From the NCBI RefSeq assembly GCF_036227265.1, contig NZ_CP109446.1:2431501-2495500 (forward strand): a stretch of 64,000 bases of DNA. The letters are read 5' to 3'. Source of the stretch: Streptomyces sp. NBC_01476 (lineage in GTDB: Bacteria; Actinomycetota; Actinomycetes; Streptomycetales; Streptomycetaceae). The notes beneath the pieces are model-generated. The model saw nothing but the letters and a program-made list of their open reading frames with translations, was not told the origin of the DNA and did no database searches. The position numbers were made by a program, and so were the translations under genes. Of this stretch, positions 32,714-42,338 are shown piece after piece; the stretch's first letter is position 1; every line of letters starts with the position of its first letter.

Positions 32714-34042
32714 TCAGTCGGTGAGTCTGGCGTGCAGCGCGGTCGCCGCCGCGTCCGTCAGCGAGGCGATCTGGTCCACCACCGCGCGACGGCGTCCCCG
32801 GTCGTCGGCGGCAGCTTCGAACAGGGCGCGGAACTGCGGGTCGAGCCCGTACGGTGCCCGCTCCAGCAGGGTCTGCGCCAGCTCCCCGATGACGACCCGC
32901 TGCTCGGCGCGCCGCCGTGCCTGCGCGGCGCGCTGCATCACATACCGGTCGGCGACCGCCTTGAGCACCGCGGACTCCAGGCGCTGCTCGTGCGGGACGA
33001 CCAGCTCGGCGCCGTACCGGGTGAGCCGGGCGGTGCCGTACCGCTCGCGGGTGGCGCTCTCTGCGGCGAGGCAGAAACGGCCGATGAGCTGGGAGGCGGC
33101 GTCCTTCAGGCGCGCCTGGTCCAGCGCGCTGCCGTCGTAGCGGTGCGGCCACCAGGGCTGGTCGAGCAGCCGGTCGAGGGCGGCGGCCAGCTCGGCCGGG
33201 TCGGTGCCGGGCGGGGCGTACCGCGCGGCGGCGCAGCCGAACACCTCGGCGCGGTCGGCGGCCGAGCGCAGCGCCCGGGGGTCGATGTGTCCCGCCTGGA
33301 GGGCGTCCTCCACGTCGTGCGCGCAGTAGGCGACATCGTCCGCCCAGTCCATGACCTGCGCCTCGAAGCAGCGCCGGTCGCCGGGTGCGCCGTCCCGCAG
33401 CCAGCCGAAGACCGGCAGGTCGTCCTCGTACACCCCGAACTTGGGGCTGCCCGGCGCGGTCGGGTGCCCGCCGCGCGGCCAGGGGTATTTGGTGGCCGCG
33501 TCCAGCGCGGCCCGGGTGAGATTGAGGCCGACGCTGACCACGCCGCCCTCGGGCGCGGCCACGAACCGCTTGGGCTCGATGCGGGTCAGCAGCCGCAGGC
33601 TCTGCGCGTTCCCCTCGAACCCCCCGCAGTCCGCGGCGAATTCGGCCAGCACCAGTTCGCCGTTGTGCCCGAAGGGCGGGTGCCCGAGGTCGTGCGCCAG
33701 GCAGGCGGTCTCCACCAGGTCCGGGTCGCAGCCGAGCGCCGCGCCCAGCTCGCGGCCGACCTGCGCGCACTCCAGCGAGTGGGTGAGCCGGGTCCGCGGG
33801 CTGGTGTCGGTGACCGCGGCGCCGCTCGCCCCGGGGTCGACCACCTGGGTCTTGCCGGCCAGCCGGCGCAGCGCGGCGGAGTGCAGCACCCTGGCCCGGT
33901 CACGCTGGAACGCGGTGCGCCCGGGGCGTTTGTCCGGCTCGGGCACATAGCGCTCCAGGTCCGCCGAGCCGTACGGTCCGTAGCGCTCGTACGGTCCGGG
34001 GTGCGCGGTGGCCACGGCGGCCGGTCGGTTCTCGCGTTCCAT
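32714..34042 (-). CDS. dgt: Deoxyguanosinetriphosphate triphosphohydrolase-like HD protein
   Basis: Splits dNTPs into deoxynucleoside and triphosphate, adjusting nucleotide pools. The 442 residues have the HD-domain metal motif: [16 protein letters not shown], then [17 protein letters not shown], the HDxGHxPFGHxGE signature of the Dgt family. Further conserved parts are [16 protein letters not shown] and [19 protein letters not shown] 34042 is chosen because TACCGT, a good -10, ends 7 bp before it on the coding strand and there is no ribosome-binding site, implying a leaderless message. It is the third minus-strand gene from CbiX to GNAT. Confidence 0.92.
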   Translation of the reverse strand: MERENRPAAVATAHPGPYERYGPYGSADLERYVPEPDKRPGRTAFQRDRARVLHSAALRRLAGKTQVVDPGASGAAVTDTSPRTRLTHSLECAQVGRELGAALGCDPDLVETACLAHDLGHPPFGHNGELVLAEFAADCGGFEGNAQSLRLLTRIEPKRFVAAPEGGVVSVGLNLTRAALDAATKYPWPRGGHPTAPGSPKFGVYEDDLPVFGWLRDGAPGDRRCFEAQVMDWADDVAYCAHDVEDALQAGHIDPRALRSAADRAEVFGCAAARYAPPGTDPAELAAALDRLLDQPWWPHRYDGSALDQARLKDAASQLIGRFCLAAESATRERYGTARLTRYGAELVVPHEQRLESAVLKAVADRYVMQRAAQARRRAEQRVVIGELAQTLLERAPYGLDPQFRALFEAAADDRGRRRAVVDQIASLTDAAATALHARLTD

Positions 34043-34100
34043 AATCACGACGGTAACCGCCCGCACTGACGTCGCGGCGACGCGTACGTGTACGGATGGG

Positions 34101-34847
34101 TCACATCCGGACGTAAACCCCCGCAGCGGGCGCGGCCGGAGGCAGCGGGGCGCCGGCCGCCCGGTCGTAGCGGTGCAGGACCAGCCGGGCCATGGCCTCG
34201 TGGTCGCCCAGCGGCGCCGCGGCGATCCAGGGGGCGGCGGCCCGGACCTGGGCGGCGAACCGGCCGGGGGCGGTGAAACAGCTCGCGACGGCGATCCGGC
34301 GCAGACCGCGGGCCTCGAACGCGGCGACCGCTTCGGGGACGGTCGGGGCGGCGGCGGAGGCGAAGGCCGGCCGTACCGGGATGCCGCCGAGCAGGGCGCC
34401 GAGCAGGGCGGCGGTACGGGCGGTGCCGGCGGCCGACCCGGGACTGCGGGACCCGGCGGCGGCCAGCACCACGGCCTCGGGCGGTCCTTCGCCGGGCTTG
34501 GCCGCCTCCAGCAGGCGGGCGTGCAGCACCTGCGCCAGCAGCGGATGCGGGCCGAGCGGCGCGGCGACCGTGCCCCGCAGGTGGGCGGCCGCGGCCAGCG
34601 CCCGCGGCAGGTCCACCGTGACGTGGTGGCCGCGGCCGAGCAGCAGCGGTACGAGGACGGCGCCGCCGCGCAGTCCGGCGAGCGTGTCGGCGAGCAGCGG
34701 CTCGTTCAGCTCGATGTGGCCGAGGCGGACGTCGAGGCCGGGGCGGCGGGCCCGTACCCGGTCGAGCAGCGCGCGTACGGTCCGCAGCGCCTGCGGGTCG
34801 CGGCTGCCGTGCGCGACGGCGACCAGGGCGGGACGGCGGAAGGTCAT
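34101..34847 (-). CDS. CbiX/SirB-like sirohydrochlorin or cobalt chelatase
   Basis: Inserts Fe2+ or Co2+ into sirohydrochlorin, giving siroheme or a cobalamin precursor. The 248 residues show two CbiX-like halves. The first has [20 protein letters not shown] and [17 protein letters not shown], carrying the metal-binding histidines; the second has [20 protein letters not shown]. The family is clear; Fe versus Co cannot be read. NirB at 51.7 kb needs siroheme, so an iron role is plausible. ATG 34847 opens against the divergent DUF4132 gene, 311 bp away. The Ala-rich composition is normal for this genome. Confidence 0.85.
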   Translation of the reverse strand: MTFRRPALVAVAHGSRDPQALRTVRALLDRVRARRPGLDVRLGHIELNEPLLADTLAGLRGGAVLVPLLLGRGHHVTVDLPRALAAAAHLRGTVAAPLGPHPLLAQVLHARLLEAAKPGEGPPEAVVLAAAGSRSPGSAAGTARTAALLGALLGGIPVRPAFASAAAPTVPEAVAAFEARGLRRIAVASCFTAPGRFAAQVRAAAPWIAAAPLGDHEAMARLVLHRYDRAAGAPLPPAAPAAGVYVRM

Positions 34848-35158
34848 GGGGTGAGCGTGGACGGGCGCGGTTGCCGGGCCGTTGCGGGGTGGGCGACAGC
34901 GCGTATCGGTGGGCTCAGCGGCGGGCCGGGACGGCTGTGAGTTCCGTGGGCGGCGGGGGCCGCGCGGCTGCGCGGCCGGGGCCGGGTGCCGCCGGGATCA
35001 GCGGAGAAACCGCAGGTGACGAGGGGTCAGCAGGCGGGCGGAGGGCCGTTGTCAGTGGGGGGTTCTAGTGTGATCGACATCGCAGGCGGGACCGTGAACG
35101 GAACCGCTTGAAGGCCGTCGAGGTGACGGCTGCGCGGGACCGGGGAGGGGCGCGGGTC
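34848..35158. other. Divergent intergenic region before the DUF4132-MoxR-VWA cluster
   Basis: 311 bp without a gene. It must hold promoters for the CbiX gene and for the cluster. A TAGTGT at 35066-35071 could be a -10 for the cluster, but no good -35 is spaced correctly. A GGGAGGGG ribosome-binding site precedes the DUF4132 gene. I see no clear palindrome or repeat. Confidence 0.4.
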
Positions 35159-36052
35159 ATGGGGTGGATCGAGACGGCGGACGGATACGCCGTCACGCTG
35201 GAGGGCGTGAAGGTGGTGTGCCGGAACGCCGCCGGACGGGCACTGAAGCAGGTGCCGGGGAAGCTGCGGGACGACCCCGAGGTGCTGCGGCTGCGGCAGC
35301 TCGCGGAGTGGTTGCAGCGGCACGAGCGGGAGTGTCTGGCGCAGGTGGACGGCTGGTTGGTGCGTTCGCTGCCGGTGCCCGCCGTCCTGCTGGCCGAGGT
35401 CTGGCCGGATGCCGCCTGGCAGCAGGTGCTCCGCGATCTGGTGGTCGCCCCGGTGGCCGCGGACGGCACCCCGGATCTGGCCAGGGCGGGATTCCTGCGG
35501 GACGCCGACCGCGAGCGGGGGCTCGGGGTGGTGGACCTCGACGGGGACTCGGTGCGGCTGGAAGCGGAATCGGTGCTGATCCCGCACCCGGTGCTGCTGG
35601 TGGAGCCGGCCGGGCTGGACGAACTCCGGGAGTTCGCGGCCGAGCTGGACGTACGCCAGAGCCTCGGGCAGCTCTTCCGCGAGGTGTGGCGGCGGGCCGA
35701 CGACGTGGATCCGGCGGCGTACGCGCTGACGGCGTACGCGGGCGGCCGGTTCGACCAGTTGCGGCACGCCACGGCCCGCGCGGTCCAGCACGGTTACCGG
35801 GTGCGCGGTGGCAACGCCACCTGCCAGGTGACCGAGGCCGGCCGGACGGTGGAGGCGTCCTTGTGGCTCGGCGCCGACTATCCGGAGGCCGAAGCGGTGA
35901 CCGGTGACCTGGAGTGGCGCGGGCCGGACGGCAACCGGCTGCGGCTCGGCGAGGTCGGCCCGGTGGCCTGGTCGGAGGGGGAACGGATGGCGTCGCTGCT
36001 GTACGCGGGGCGGGTCGTGGACAAGGACGAGGAAGAGGCGGGGGACCGGTGA
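35159..36052 (+). CDS. Stand-alone DUF4132-domain protein
   Basis: A 297-residue protein of unknown function. The middle resembles the DUF4132 domain: RDLVVAPVAADGTPDLARAG, DADRERGLGVVDLDGDSVRL, then VLIPHPVLLVEPAG, the domain's typical acidic stretch and HP motif. The N-terminus, GWIETADGYAVTLEGVKVVC, may mediate contacts. ATG 35159 has GGGGAGGGG upstream; an earlier in-frame ATG at 35108 lacks one. It overlaps the next gene by 4 bp (GTGA). DUF4132 appears in the E. coli YehI (MolR) protein, whose gene neighbours also encode MoxR, VWA and SWIM proteins. I infer it is the small subunit of the same system. Confidence 0.78.
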   Translation: MGWIETADGYAVTLEGVKVVCRNAAGRALKQVPGKLRDDPEVLRLRQLAEWLQRHERECLAQVDGWLVRSLPVPAVLLAEVWPDAAWQQVLRDLVVAPVAADGTPDLARAGFLRDADRERGLGVVDLDGDSVRLEAESVLIPHPVLLVEPAGLDELREFAAELDVRQSLGQLFREVWRRADDVDPAAYALTAYAGGRFDQLRHATARAVQHGYRVRGGNATCQVTEAGRTVEASLWLGADYPEAEAVTGDLEWRGPDGNRLRLGEVGPVAWSEGERMASLLYAGRVVDKDEEEAGDR

Positions 36053-39000
36053 ACGAGCGGGATCTGCTGGAAGCGGGGGCGGTGCTGCCGCTCGGCGGCG
36101 CACCGGAGGCGGCCGCCGGGGATGTGCTGGTGGCCCGGGGGTACCGGCACCCGGCACTGGACGACCGGGTCGTGGTGCGGCTGGTTCCGGAGGCGCTGGG
36201 CGAGGCGGAGGATCTCGCGCTGGAATTCCTCGGGTTCGGCGGGGAGCCCGCGGCGGCGGGTGACTCCGGGTCGGGCGACGGCTCTGGGGCAGGCAGTGAC
36301 TCAGGGTCGGGCGGTGACGCCACGGCAGGTGACTTCACGTCAGGCGCCGGCTCTGCGGCGGCGGCCGGTGGCTCCGGCGGGCGGGGCGTGCGGGTCGGGC
36401 GGGTGAAGCGGCAGGCGCTCGGCTTCCCGGCCTGGGCCCTGGTCCACGACCCGGCCAACGGCCGGCACGCGCTGGCCGTGGTCAAGGAGATGGAGCGGCT
36501 GGCCCGCATCGCGGTCACCAAGCCCGGCCACGCCAAGGACGGCTTCGAGGAACTGGCCACCCGGCTCGACCGTTCCGTACCGCACTTCCTGCCCACGTAC
36601 TACGAGGAGGTGGCCCGGCACTTCCTGGGCGCGGAGGCCACCACCTATGCGTCGGCGTTCTTCGGCAAGGCGCGCGACGCCGAGCGGCGGCACGCGCTGG
36701 CGGTGGACGAGGAGCGGCTGCGCGAGGTGTTCCTGGAGTTCGCCGCGGCCGGCGCGCTCAGCGGCAAGACGCTCCGGGAGCAGGCGAAGGGCCTGGCCGA
36801 ACGCCTCACCCCGCAGACGGCTCTTGAGGAGTTCCGGCTGCTCTGCGTGGAGCGCGGCGCGGCCGGTCTGAGCCCGTACGCGGGCCTGCTGGAGGATCTG
36901 CGGCGGCTGGCGAAGGCGGCCGGGCGCGACGCCGCCGCCGAGGAGGTGTCGCTGGTCTCGGAGCTGCTGAAGTCGTCGGCGGTGGCCCGCGCCGCGATGT
37001 CCTTCTGGAAGAGCGCCCGCGGCGCGCTGGTCACCGCGGCCCGGCAGGACCCGGCGGTCCGGGTCCGGCTGCTGCACCTGCTGCCGACCGCGGGCGGCGA
37101 GCACACGGCCGCGTTCGACGAGACGTGGCTGGAGATCCTGGAAGCCGCGGGCGCGTTCACGCTGCTCGCCCGGACGGGGGGAGGCGCGGGGGCGGCTGCC
37201 ACAGGGGAGCAGCCGCCCACCGCCGCCGCTTGGTTCGGCACCTGGGCGGCGCACCGGCAGCGCGGCTACTGGCGGCGGCAGGAGCGGATGCCCCGCGAGC
37301 TGGAGCTGGTCGAGCGGTTCGCCGCCCAACTGGCCGCGGAGCGGGAGCCGGTGCGGCTCGGCGGGGACCGCGGGCACACCGAGGTGGACCTGGACCTGCT
37401 GGACGCGTGCCTGGCACACGGCGTGCCGGTCACCGGCCCGGGCCGGGGCACCACGCTCAATCTGCGGAAATGGCTGGACGACGCGACGCCCGGCCGCCGT
37501 GATCTGGCCGCGGTGGTCGCCGATCCGCGGTTCGGTCCGCTGCTGCCGGCCGCGGTGGAGAAGGCGGCCGGTGGCCGCGGTGCCGCCGCGGCCCTGCACC
37601 GGCTGGCGTCGGGCCCGGTGCTCGGCCCGGTGGTCGGGCAGTGGCTCACCGACCGGGCGGCGGAGCTGGAACAGCCGCTCGGGCTCCCGGGCCTTGACCG
37701 GCTGCTGTCCCGGGTGAGCGGCTTCACCATCCCCTCGGCCCTGGCCGCCGCGCCCGTGGCCGCCGCCCGGATCGCGGCATTCGACGTGGCTCCGGTGCTC
37801 GCCCGCACCCTGCGGGCCGGCATCCTCGACGAACTGGGCTGGCCCGCCCTGGACCAAGCGCCGGCCCGGCTCCGCCCCGGCCGTACCAACCGCGACCACG
37901 GGTACCGGCTGGAGGACGCCTGGCCCGCGCTGATCGTCGCGGAGGACACCCGGGTGCTCGCGATCGGCCCGGAGGGCGTGCTGGACGACCGGACGCTGAC
38001 GCTGCCGGCGCCGAACCCGTACAGCTGGATGCCGCCGGTCTTCCGCTGGCTGGACGGTCAGTGGCTGGTCGCCTCCGGGCACGGCGACGCGCGGCGGGCC
38101 GTCTGGTCCGGCCGGCCCGCGGACACCTTCCGGCCCAAGGGCACGCTGGAAGCCCCGGCCCAGGGTTCCGGCACGGTGTCGGTGCCCCTGCCCGGCGGCG
38201 GCCGGTTCTACGGCACCCGGCCGATGCAGGTGGGCGACACCTCCTTCGGCGACCGCCGGCCGGTCGCCTCGGACGGCATCTCCTACTGGGTGCTGCACGA
38301 GGACCACTGGTACGAGTACGACCCGGCGACCGCCACCCGGGGCCGCGCCTCGGTGCCCGCCTTCTTCGACGGCGCACTCGCCGAAGGACCGCGGGGTGCC
38401 CGGCTGCTGCCGCCGTCCTGCCGGCTGCTGCCGGTCCGGCCCGGCCTTGAGGGCTCGCCGTTCGGCAGCAAGGACGGCCTGCTGGGCTGGTGGGTGCGGT
38501 ACGACCCGGCGGCCCGCACGATGACCGCCTGCTCGGTCGACGGCACCCACGGCCCGGACTGGCCCTGCGAGGAACTCCCGGACGGCACCCCGGTGATCAG
38601 CGGCGGCTCGCCGCTGCCGCCGCTGCGGCTGCCCGGCGGCGCGGCCCTGCACGCACGGGTTTCCGGCCACCGGACGGACTCGGTCTGGCTGTACGACGCC
38701 GAGGGCCTCGAACTCGCCCATGTGGAGGGCGGTGCGGCCGGCGGCCGGTACGCCAGGGGGACCGCGATCGTGCCGCCGGTCTGGTACTGGCACGCGCTGC
38801 GGGCGCGGGACGAGGCCGGCTCCGCGGTGCTCCGGACGGTCACCGACGCCCAGGCCGCCGCGCTGATCGCGGCGATGCCCGGCCCGCCCACGGAACCGGT
38901 CCGGGTCCCGACTCCCTTCCCGACCCCGCAGGAGGAGACCGCCGCCACGGCGGTACGGGCGTTGCTGCCTGGCATCAGCCACCCGGCCCTGGTCGAGGGC

Positions 39001-41190
39001 ATCGCCGCACTCGCCATGGAGGCCGCCCGGCTCACCCGCTGGGTCGCCGCCTTCGCCGGCAAGAAGGAGAAGGCCGCCGCGCCGGCGTCCGCGCAGGACG
39101 CCGCGCCCCGGGTGCGGCACGCGCACGACGGCGCGCTGAACCATGCGCTCAGGGGCCTGGCGAGCGGCGGCCGTTACGGCTACTACGGCAGCGACACCGA
39201 TCAGAGCACCGCCGCGATCGGGCAGGTCCTGGCCCTGCACCGGGCACTGAGCGGCGCCGCCGCGGTCCCCGCGGAAACCGCGGACGGGCACCCCCCGTTC
39301 ACGGCGATGCGGGGCACCAACGTCAACTGGCTGCCGCTGCTCGGCCACGGCTTCACCGCCGCGGCGGCGCGGGCCGCGGCGGCCGGTACCTCGGACCAGG
39401 ACCGGGCGGCGGTGCTGGAGTTCCTGCAGGCGGTGCTCGACGGCCCGGCCCCGTACGCCGATCCGCGCGGCCGGCTGCGGGTGGTGTCGCTCTGCGAGCC
39501 GGGCGACACCCGCGTGGAGCGGGCCGGCCAGGTGCTCCGGGCCGGTGACCGCACCCTGCTGCTCCTGACCTGCACCCACGTCCACGACAACGGGCGGCAC
39601 TGGCAGGGCGTCGAACACGACCCGGAGCAGGGGTTCGGGGCCTGGGAGGGCTTCGACCTCAAGGAGTCGACGGTCATCGGCGCCCCCGGCGACCCGGCGG
39701 GGACCGCCGCCCTGGCCCGGCTGATCACGCTCACCGCGGAGCGCGGCCCGGTGCCGTACCGGCACGGAGCGGCCGAGCGCTTCGCGGCCCTGACCGGGGT
39801 GGACGTGTCACTGGCGGCGCTGCTGCTGCTCGGCCTGCCCGAGATCACCGGCTACGGCAGGGACGGCATCCCGGGACCGGAGACGCTGGCCCTCGCGGGA
39901 CTGCGCCCCACCCGGGCGGTCACCGCCCGCGACGCCCTGCGACGGCTCAGCGGGGAACACCGCATCCGCCTGCTGGCCCGGCTGATGCCCGCCGACCCGG
40001 CGGCCGTCGAACGGCTGTGGGCCGACGGCTTCGACCCGGACGCCCTGGCCGACGAGTGGATCGCCATCCACGGCCGGCTGCGGCCGGTCCCGATCGAACT
40101 GCTGGAGCGCGCCGAGCGGGAGACGTCCATCGGCGAACAGCTGACCGCGGCCCTCAACCCCCGGTCGCGCCCCGAGCTGACCGGCCGCACCCGGCAGCGG
40201 CTCGACGCGAACCGGGCCCTGGTGGCCGACGACCCGGCCCAGCTGCTGTCGGGCCGGGAGCTGATGGGTTACGTCTCGGCGCTGCGCTGGCTCGCCTACC
40301 GGCTGCCGTACGGTGACCCGCTGCGGGCGGCGCTGCCCGAGACCCTGACGGCGCTGCGCTCCCGGCTGGCGGACGAGCAGCTGCTGCTCGACCTGTCGGT
40401 GGACTGGACCTCGGAGGGCAAACCGTCCTCGCACCGGGTCCGGGAGGCCTACGGGCTGCCGCGGACCGGTGGTCACGGGCCGGACGGCACCCTGCCGGCC
40501 GGGCCGGCGATCGTGCTGGTCCCGGCGCGCTACGGGCGCGAGCACGACGACGTGTGGGTGCGGCCGGCCGCGCTGCTGCCCGGGGCGTCCCCCGAAGGCG
40601 GCCCCGGCCACTCGGCGCTGACCCTGCTCACCGGCCTCAACCCCGGCCCGCTGCTGTGGGCACTGCGGGAGGTGCTCGGCGACGGCCTGGACGCACTGGT
40701 GGCGGCGGACGGCCCGGCGGGCGCCGCGCAGTACCCGGCGCACAGCGCGCCGGAGCTGGTCACGGCGGCGGCGCAGCGGCTCGGTCTGTCGCAGGACGCC
40801 GCCGCGCTCTACCTGATGCTGCTGGCGCTGCCCGACCCGACGGACCGCAATGTCACCGCCTGGACCGGCTGGAAGCCGGCCCGGAGCAAGCAGGCCCGGG
40901 CCGAACTGGCCGCCGGTGACCTGGTGGTGGAGGCCCGGCGGCCCCGGGCCGGCCGCACCCTGTTCCTGCCCGGCGGCTGGCTGGACCACAAGGCGCCGCA
41001 ACTGCCGCTGGAGACCTGGAAGACCGCGCTCTTCCGGTCCGCGCCGGGCGCGGACGACGGCTTCGTGGTGCCGGACTGCCCGGTGCCCGAGCTGTTCCGG
41101 CAGGCGTGGCAGCGGGTGGCCGACGGGGACGCGCCCGGTTTCGAGGAGTTCGCGGCCCGGCGGACCGGACCGCGAGGGGGACGGCGATGA
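36049..41190 (+). CDS. Giant 1713-residue protein of the MoxR-VWA cluster (YehI/MolR-like position)
   Basis: No confident domain can be assigned by reading. It is a large soluble protein with no signal or membrane segment. Residues about 63-114 are a Gly/Ser/Ala/Asp linker (GDSGSGDGSGAGSDSG). Residues about 115-500 are helical, with a VKRQALGFPAWALVHDPANG start. About 640-900 is beta-rich, with propeller-like spacing of WVLHEDHWYEYDP and RFYGTRPMQVG. About 1030-1100 holds GGRYGYYGSDTDQSTAAIGQ, and the C-terminal part is helical with a GWKPARSKQARAELAAGDL segment that could be a winged helix. The start is GTG 36049, coupled to the DUF4132 gene, and the stop is coupled to MoxR (ATGA). Probably the scaffold or client-binding unit of the complex. 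Confidence 0.75.
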   Translation: MNERDLLEAGAVLPLGGAPEAAAGDVLVARGYRHPALDDRVVVRLVPEALGEAEDLALEFLGFGGEPAAAGDSGSGDGSGAGSDSGSGGDATAGDFTSGAGSAAAAGGSGGRGVRVGRVKRQALGFPAWALVHDPANGRHALAVVKEMERLARIAVTKPGHAKDGFEELATRLDRSVPHFLPTYYEEVARHFLGAEATTYASAFFGKARDAERRHALAVDEERLREVFLEFAAAGALSGKTLREQAKGLAERLTPQTALEEFRLLCVERGAAGLSPYAGLLEDLRRLAKAAGRDAAAEEVSLVSELLKSSAVARAAMSFWKSARGALVTAARQDPAVRVRLLHLLPTAGGEHTAAFDETWLEILEAAGAFTLLARTGGGAGAAATGEQPPTAAAWFGTWAAHRQRGYWRRQERMPRELELVERFAAQLAAEREPVRLGGDRGHTEVDLDLLDACLAHGVPVTGPGRGTTLNLRKWLDDATPGRRDLAAVVADPRFGPLLPAAVEKAAGGRGAAAALHRLASGPVLGPVVGQWLTDRAAELEQPLGLPGLDRLLSRVSGFTIPSALAAAPVAAARIAAFDVAPVLARTLRAGILDELGWPALDQAPARLRPGRTNRDHGYRLEDAWPALIVAEDTRVLAIGPEGVLDDRTLTLPAPNPYSWMPPVFRWLDGQWLVASGHGDARRAVWSGRPADTFRPKGTLEAPAQGSGTVSVPLPGGGRFYGTRPMQVGDTSFGDRRPVASDGISYWVLHEDHWYEYDPATATRGRASVPAFFDGALAEGPRGARLLPPSCRLLPVRPGLEGSPFGSKDGLLGWWVRYDPAARTMTACSVDGTHGPDWPCEELPDGTPVISGGSPLPPLRLPGGAALHARVSGHRTDSVWLYDAEGLELAHVEGGAAGGRYARGTAIVPPVWYWHALRARDEAGSAVLRTVTDAQAAALIAAMPGPPTEPVRVPTPFPTPQEETAATAVRALLPGISHPALVEGIAALAMEAARLTRWVAAFAGKKEKAAAPASAQDAAPRVRHAHDGALNHALRGLASGGRYGYYGSDTDQSTAAIGQVLALHRALSGAAAVPAETADGHPPFTAMRGTNVNWLPLLGHGFTAAAARAAAAGTSDQDRAAVLEFLQAVLDGPAPYADPRGRLRVVSLCEPGDTRVERAGQVLRAGDRTLLLLTCTHVHDNGRHWQGVEHDPEQGFGAWEGFDLKESTVIGAPGDPAGTAALARLITLTAERGPVPYRHGAAERFAALTGVDVSLAALLLLGLPEITGYGRDGIPGPETLALAGLRPTRAVTARDALRRLSGEHRIRLLARLMPADPAAVERLWADGFDPDALADEWIAIHGRLRPVPIELLERAERETSIGEQLTAALNPRSRPELTGRTRQRLDANRALVADDPAQLLSGRELMGYVSALRWLAYRLPYGDPLRAALPETLTALRSRLADEQLLLDLSVDWTSEGKPSSHRVREAYGLPRTGGHGPDGTLPAGPAIVLVPARYGREHDDVWVRPAALLPGASPEGGPGHSALTLLTGLNPGPLLWALREVLGDGLDALVAADGPAGAAQYPAHSAPELVTAAAQRLGLSQDAAALYLMLLALPDPTDRNVTAWTGWKPARSKQARAELAAGDLVVEARRPRAGRTLFLPGGWLDHKAPQLPLETWKTALFRSAPGADDGFVVPDCPVPELFRQAWQRVADGDAPGFEEFAARRTGPRGGRR

Positions 41191-42338
41191 GCGGCGCGGA
41201 CGGAAGCGGCGCCCGGCAGATCGAGCCGGCCGAGGACCGGTACGCCGCGGAGCTGGCCTTCCTGGCCGGCTATGAAGACGGGCCCCGGCCGCCGGGCTGG
41301 CGGCTGACCCCGCGGGCCGTGGTGACCTTCGTCTGCGGGTCGGGCGGCGAACCGCTGCTGCGCGCCTCGGACGGTGCCCGGCTCACCGTGGCACGCAAGT
41401 TCGTCGGCGACCGGGCGGTGGTGGAGCGGTGCGTGGTGACCCTCGCCGGGGAGCGCGGGCTGCTGCTGGTGGGCGAGCCGGGCACCGCCAAGTCGATGCT
41501 GTCGGAGCTGCTGGCAGCCGCGGTCTGCGGCACCAGCGGGCTCACCGTGCAGGGCACCGCGGGCACCACCGAGGACCAGCTGCGGTACGGCTGGAACTAC
41601 GCGATGCTGCTCGCCGCCGGCCCCAGCAGCGCGGCGCTGGTGCCGTCCCCGGTGCTCACCGCCATGACCCGCGGCGCGGTGGCCCGGATCGAGGAGGTCA
41701 CCCGCTGCCTGCCGGAGGTGCAGGACGCGCTGGTGTCGATCCTCTCCGAGCGGCGGATGGCGGTGCCGGAGCTGGCCGGCACCGCGGAGGCGGACGGCGG
41801 GACCGTGCACGCGGTGCCCGGCTTCACCGTCATCGCCACCGCCAACCTCCGCGACCGCGGGGTCTCGGAGATGTCCGCGGCCCTCAAACGCCGCTTCAAC
41901 TTCGAGACGGTCGGCCCGATCACCGACCTGGACGCGGAGACCGAACTGGTACGCGGGCAGGCGGTGACCGCGCTGGCCCGCTCGGGAGCGCGGTTCACCG
42001 TCGACCGGGCGGTGCTCGAAGCACTGGTCACCGCCTTCCGGGACCTGCGGACCGGACGCAGCGCCGAGGGGTGGGACGTCGAGCGGCCTTCGACGGTGAT
42101 GAGCACGGCGGAAGCGGTGCACGTCGCCACCTCGATGGGGCTGGCCGCCGCGTATCTGCCCGACGGCCGGGACGCCCTGCGCACCCTGCCGGGGCACCTG
42201 CTGGGGACGGTCCGCAAGGACGACCCGGCGGACCACCCGAGGCTGCTGGCCTATTGGGACGGGCCGGTCCGCCGCCGGGCCGAGCAGGGCGCGCCACTGT
42301 GGCGCACGCTGTGGGAGCTGCGCGATGCGCTCGGCTGA
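41187..42338 (+). CDS. MoxR-family AAA+ ATPase
   Basis: An ATP-driven remodelling factor of 383 residues. It has Walker A GEPGTAKS (Lys 102), Walker B AVARIEEVTR, sensor 1 VIATANLRDRG, and the arginine-finger region MSAALKRRFNFETVG, all typical of MoxR proteins. MoxR ATPases usually act with a VWA partner, encoded next. It overlaps the giant gene by 4 bp (ATGA) and the next gene by 14 bp, so all four are translated as one coupled block. It corresponds in position and family to E. coli YehL. Hexamer formation and a chaperone or maturation role are family-based inferences. Confidence 0.92.
   Translation: MSGADGSGARQIEPAEDRYAAELAFLAGYEDGPRPPGWRLTPRAVVTFVCGSGGEPLLRASDGARLTVARKFVGDRAVVERCVVTLAGERGLLLVGEPGTAKSMLSELLAAAVCGTSGLTVQGTAGTTEDQLRYGWNYAMLLAAGPSSAALVPSPVLTAMTRGAVARIEEVTRCLPEVQDALVSILSERRMAVPELAGTAEADGGTVHAVPGFTVIATANLRDRGVSEMSAALKRRFNFETVGPITDLDAETELVRGQAVTALARSGARFTVDRAVLEALVTAFRDLRTGRSAEGWDVERPSTVMSTAEAVHVATSMGLAAAYLPDGRDALRTLPGHLLGTVRKDDPADHPRLLAYWDGPVRRRAEQGAPLWRTLWELRDALG

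Noticed and set aside
36340-39765. 1141-codon minus-strand open frame inside the giant gene
   Set aside because: It is a typical high-GC antisense shadow: Arg/Gly/Gln-rich, no recognisable domain, no ribosome-binding site. The plus-strand gene has proper codon bias and coupled ends.
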